The position numbers and the translations under genes are program-made. The notes under the pieces were generated by a model. That model saw only the letters and a program-made list of their open reading frames with translations, ran no database searches and was not told where the DNA came from. From Bacteroidales bacterium (GTDB lineage: Bacteria > Bacteroidota > Bacteroidia > Bacteroidales > Tenuifilaceae): a stretch of 64,000 nt of DNA. Positions 62,564-64,000 of this stretch are shown piece by piece (within the stretch, counting starts at the first letter, position 1; every line of letters begins with the position of its first letter). Location: positions 62,001 to 126,000 of the forward strand of contig JAFGDZ010000081.1 of the NCBI GenBank assembly GCA_016931855.1. The letters are read 5' to 3'.

Positions 62564-64000
62564 CTAGAATAGCCCTGAGATGTTTCCATCGTTATCAATG
62601 TCTATTCTTTCCGATGCGGGTTCTTCTGGTAAACCGGGCATACGCATAATTTGACCTGTGATAGGTACAATAAAGCCAGCACCTGCCGCAATCTCAATTT
62701 CGCGAACTGTAACCACAAAATCCTTAGGACGACCTAGTAGGTCTGGGTTATCCGATAGCGATTTTTGGGTTTTTGCCATACAAATTGGCAGCTTATCGAG
62801 TCCAAGGTTGTAAACCTTTTTAAGCGCAGTTTTTGCCGCTGCGGTGTAATCCACAGCATTGGCTCCGTATATTTTTTTGGCAATGGTTTCAATTTTTGCC
62901 TCGGGGGTATCGTCCCAGTTGTATAGGGGCTTGTGGCAGCATCCGCACTGTTCTGTGGTTTTTGCAACAATCTCGGCAAGTTCAATGGCGCCTCCGCCAC
63001 CTTTTGCCCAAACCTCAATAATAGAAACGGGCACACCCATTTCTAGGCCAGTTTTCTTAATGAACTCAACCTCTTCGTCGGTATCGGTGGTAAATCGGTT
63101 AACGGCAACAACGGGGCAAATGTTAAACAGCTTCATGTTCTCAATGTGCTTCTGAAGGTTTTCAATACCCTTCCTTAGTGCATCCATATTGGGCTGTGTA
63201 ACCTCTTTTACGTTCATTCCTCCGTGGTACTTAAGTGCACGAACGGTAGCAACAAGCACAACTGCGCTTGGGCTTAGCCCTGCGTAGCCGCACTTAATAT
63301 CAAGGAACTTTTCTGCACCAAGGTCAAATCCAAATCCGGCTTCGGTAACTACATAGTCACTAAAGGTTAAACCCATTTTGGTGGCAACAACGGAGTTGGT
63401 TCCCTGTGCAATATTGGCAAATGGACCACCGTGAATAATGGCAGGTGTGCCCTCAATGGTTTGAACCAGGTTTGGCAGCATGGCATCCTTTAACAGAGCA
63501 GCCATAGCGCCTTCGGCCTTTAGGTCGCGTGCGTAAATGGGCTTTTTATCGAAGGTGTAGCCAATAAAAATATTACCAAGCCTACGCTTTAAATCCTCCA
63601 TATTCTCTGCAAGGCAAAGAATTGCCATAACCTCTGATGCGGCTGTGATATCGAAACCCGTTTCGCGAGGAATACCAGAGCCTGTGCCGCCCAATCCAAC
63701 AATGATGGTGCGCAGCGAGCGGTCGTTCATGTCCATTACCCGTTTCCAGCTTATGGTGCGAGGGTCTAGGTTAAGTGAGTGCTTTTTGCTTTGTATGTTA
63801 TTGTCGATAAGGGCTGCTAGCAGATTATGAGCCTTCTCAACAGCGGCAAAGTCGCCGGTAAAGTGAAGGTTGATATCCTCCATGGGTAGTACCTGAGAGA
63901 ACCCACCACCCGTTGCACCTCCTTTAATGCCAAAAACTGGCCCCAGCGATGGTTCACGAAGCACCACCGTGGTTTTTTTACCAATGCGGTTAAGCGCCTG
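62564..64000 (-). CDS. fhs: Formate--tetrahydrofolate ligase, C-terminal part (runs off the right edge)
   Basis: Makes 10-formyl-THF from formate, THF and ATP, feeding one-carbon metabolism. About 478 of the usual 550 residues are present; the N-terminus lies beyond the window. Visible motifs are [28 protein letters not shown]-like [56 protein letters not shown] and the C-terminal [18 protein letters not shown]. The internal start at the GTG of 63965-63967 is not the real one. It has a strong terminator. Confidence 0.97.
   Translation of the reverse strand, partial: QALNRIGKKTTVVLREPSLGPVFGIKGGATGGGFSQVLPMEDINLHFTGDFAAVEKAHNLLAALIDNNIQSKKHSLNLDPRTISWKRVMDMNDRSLRTIIVGLGGTGSGIPRETGFDITAASEVMAILCLAENMEDLKRRLGNIFIGYTFDKKPIYARDLKAEGAMAALLKDAMLPNLVQTIEGTPAIIHGGPFANIAQGTNSVVATKMGLTFSDYVVTEAGFGFDLGAEKFLDIKCGYAGLSPSAVVLVATVRALKYHGGMNVKEVTQPNMDALRKGIENLQKHIENMKLFNICPVVAVNRFTTDTDEEVEFIKKTGLEMGVPVSIIEVWAKGGGGAIELAEIVAKTTEQCGCCHKPLYNWDDTPEAKIETIAKKIYGANAVDYTAAAKTALKKVYNLGLDKLPICMAKTQKSLSDNPDLLGRPKDFVVTVREIEIAAGAGFIVPITGQIMRMPGLPEEPASERIDIDNDGNISGLF

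Noticed and set aside
63965-63967. GTG as start of fhs
   Set aside because: The frame continues to the window edge with family sequence ([11 protein letters not shown]), so the gene is only cut by the window.
1-64000. tRNA or rRNA genes
   Set aside because: No GGTTCGAATCC-type T-loop or rRNA sequence was found in the spacers inspected.

Overview
The window is chromosomal DNA of a member of the Bacteroidota, most likely an anaerobic Bacteroidales/Marinilabiliales-type bacterium; genus cannot be told from sequence alone. The evidence is a type IX secretion C-terminal sorting domain protein, the gliding lipoprotein GldB, a MurF-Alr fusion, DUF3078 and PorT-type outer membrane barrels, a TGS-fused nucleoside kinase, and many promoters with the Bacteroidota -7 box TAnnTTTG with little Shine-Dalgarno sequence. 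Methylmalonyl-CoA decarboxylase and formate-THF ligase point to fermentative, one-carbon-using metabolism, and MqnE to menaquinone made by the futalosine route.

Layout. 1-4.5 kb (minus): PASTA protein, T9SS cargo, RluD and the start of Ddl, mostly translationally coupled. 4.7-8.8 kb (minus): mqnE, rpmH (52 codons), rsmG, and a glycosyltransferase coupled to an ECF sigma factor. 8.9-13.2 kb (plus): tgt-lptG, then mmdA with a minimal biotin carrier. 13.3-18.2 kb: lipoprotein and ispE (minus), then an outer membrane barrel-nadE pair and a Crp/Fnr regulator (plus). 18.4-21.6 kb (minus): murF-alr fusion and tdk. 22-23.6 kb (plus): a P/V/E-rich protein and rsmI. 23.6-27.8 kb (minus): mscL, DUF3078 protein, purine permease, RhlE-type helicase. 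28.1-31.1 kb (plus): HAD nucleotidase, radical SAM protein, outer membrane barrel. 31.3-36.9 kb: dnaB, gldB, and a four-gene envelope operon (LolA-like, YidD, two paralogous membrane proteins). 37.5-49.9 kb (plus): DUF5694-like protein, ECF sigma with a membrane partner carrying a barrel-like C-terminus, lytic transglycosylase, uvrA, small GNAT protein, nucleoside kinase, and a two-gene envelope operon. 50-57.7 kb: a MITE-like element, smpB, a Yip1-like protein, miaA, GNAT, S9 peptidase and TPR histidine kinase. 57.7-64 kb: UbiA prenyltransferase, TM2 protein, a TPR-like protein, two outer membrane proteins and fhs, which runs off the right edge.

No tRNA, rRNA, CRISPR array, prophage or transposase gene was seen. 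Most genes are core housekeeping or envelope genes. The least ordinary DNA is between genes: a roughly 440-bp element with 26-bp imperfect terminal inverted repeats at 50009-50451, built of small hairpins; a dispersed family of short-word repeats (GTAACT-nGTAACT-nGTCACT, GA-rich arrays and tandem heptamers); an orphan minus-strand terminator at 37050-37080; and a -7 box only 4 nt from the ispE start codon, suggesting a leaderless message.
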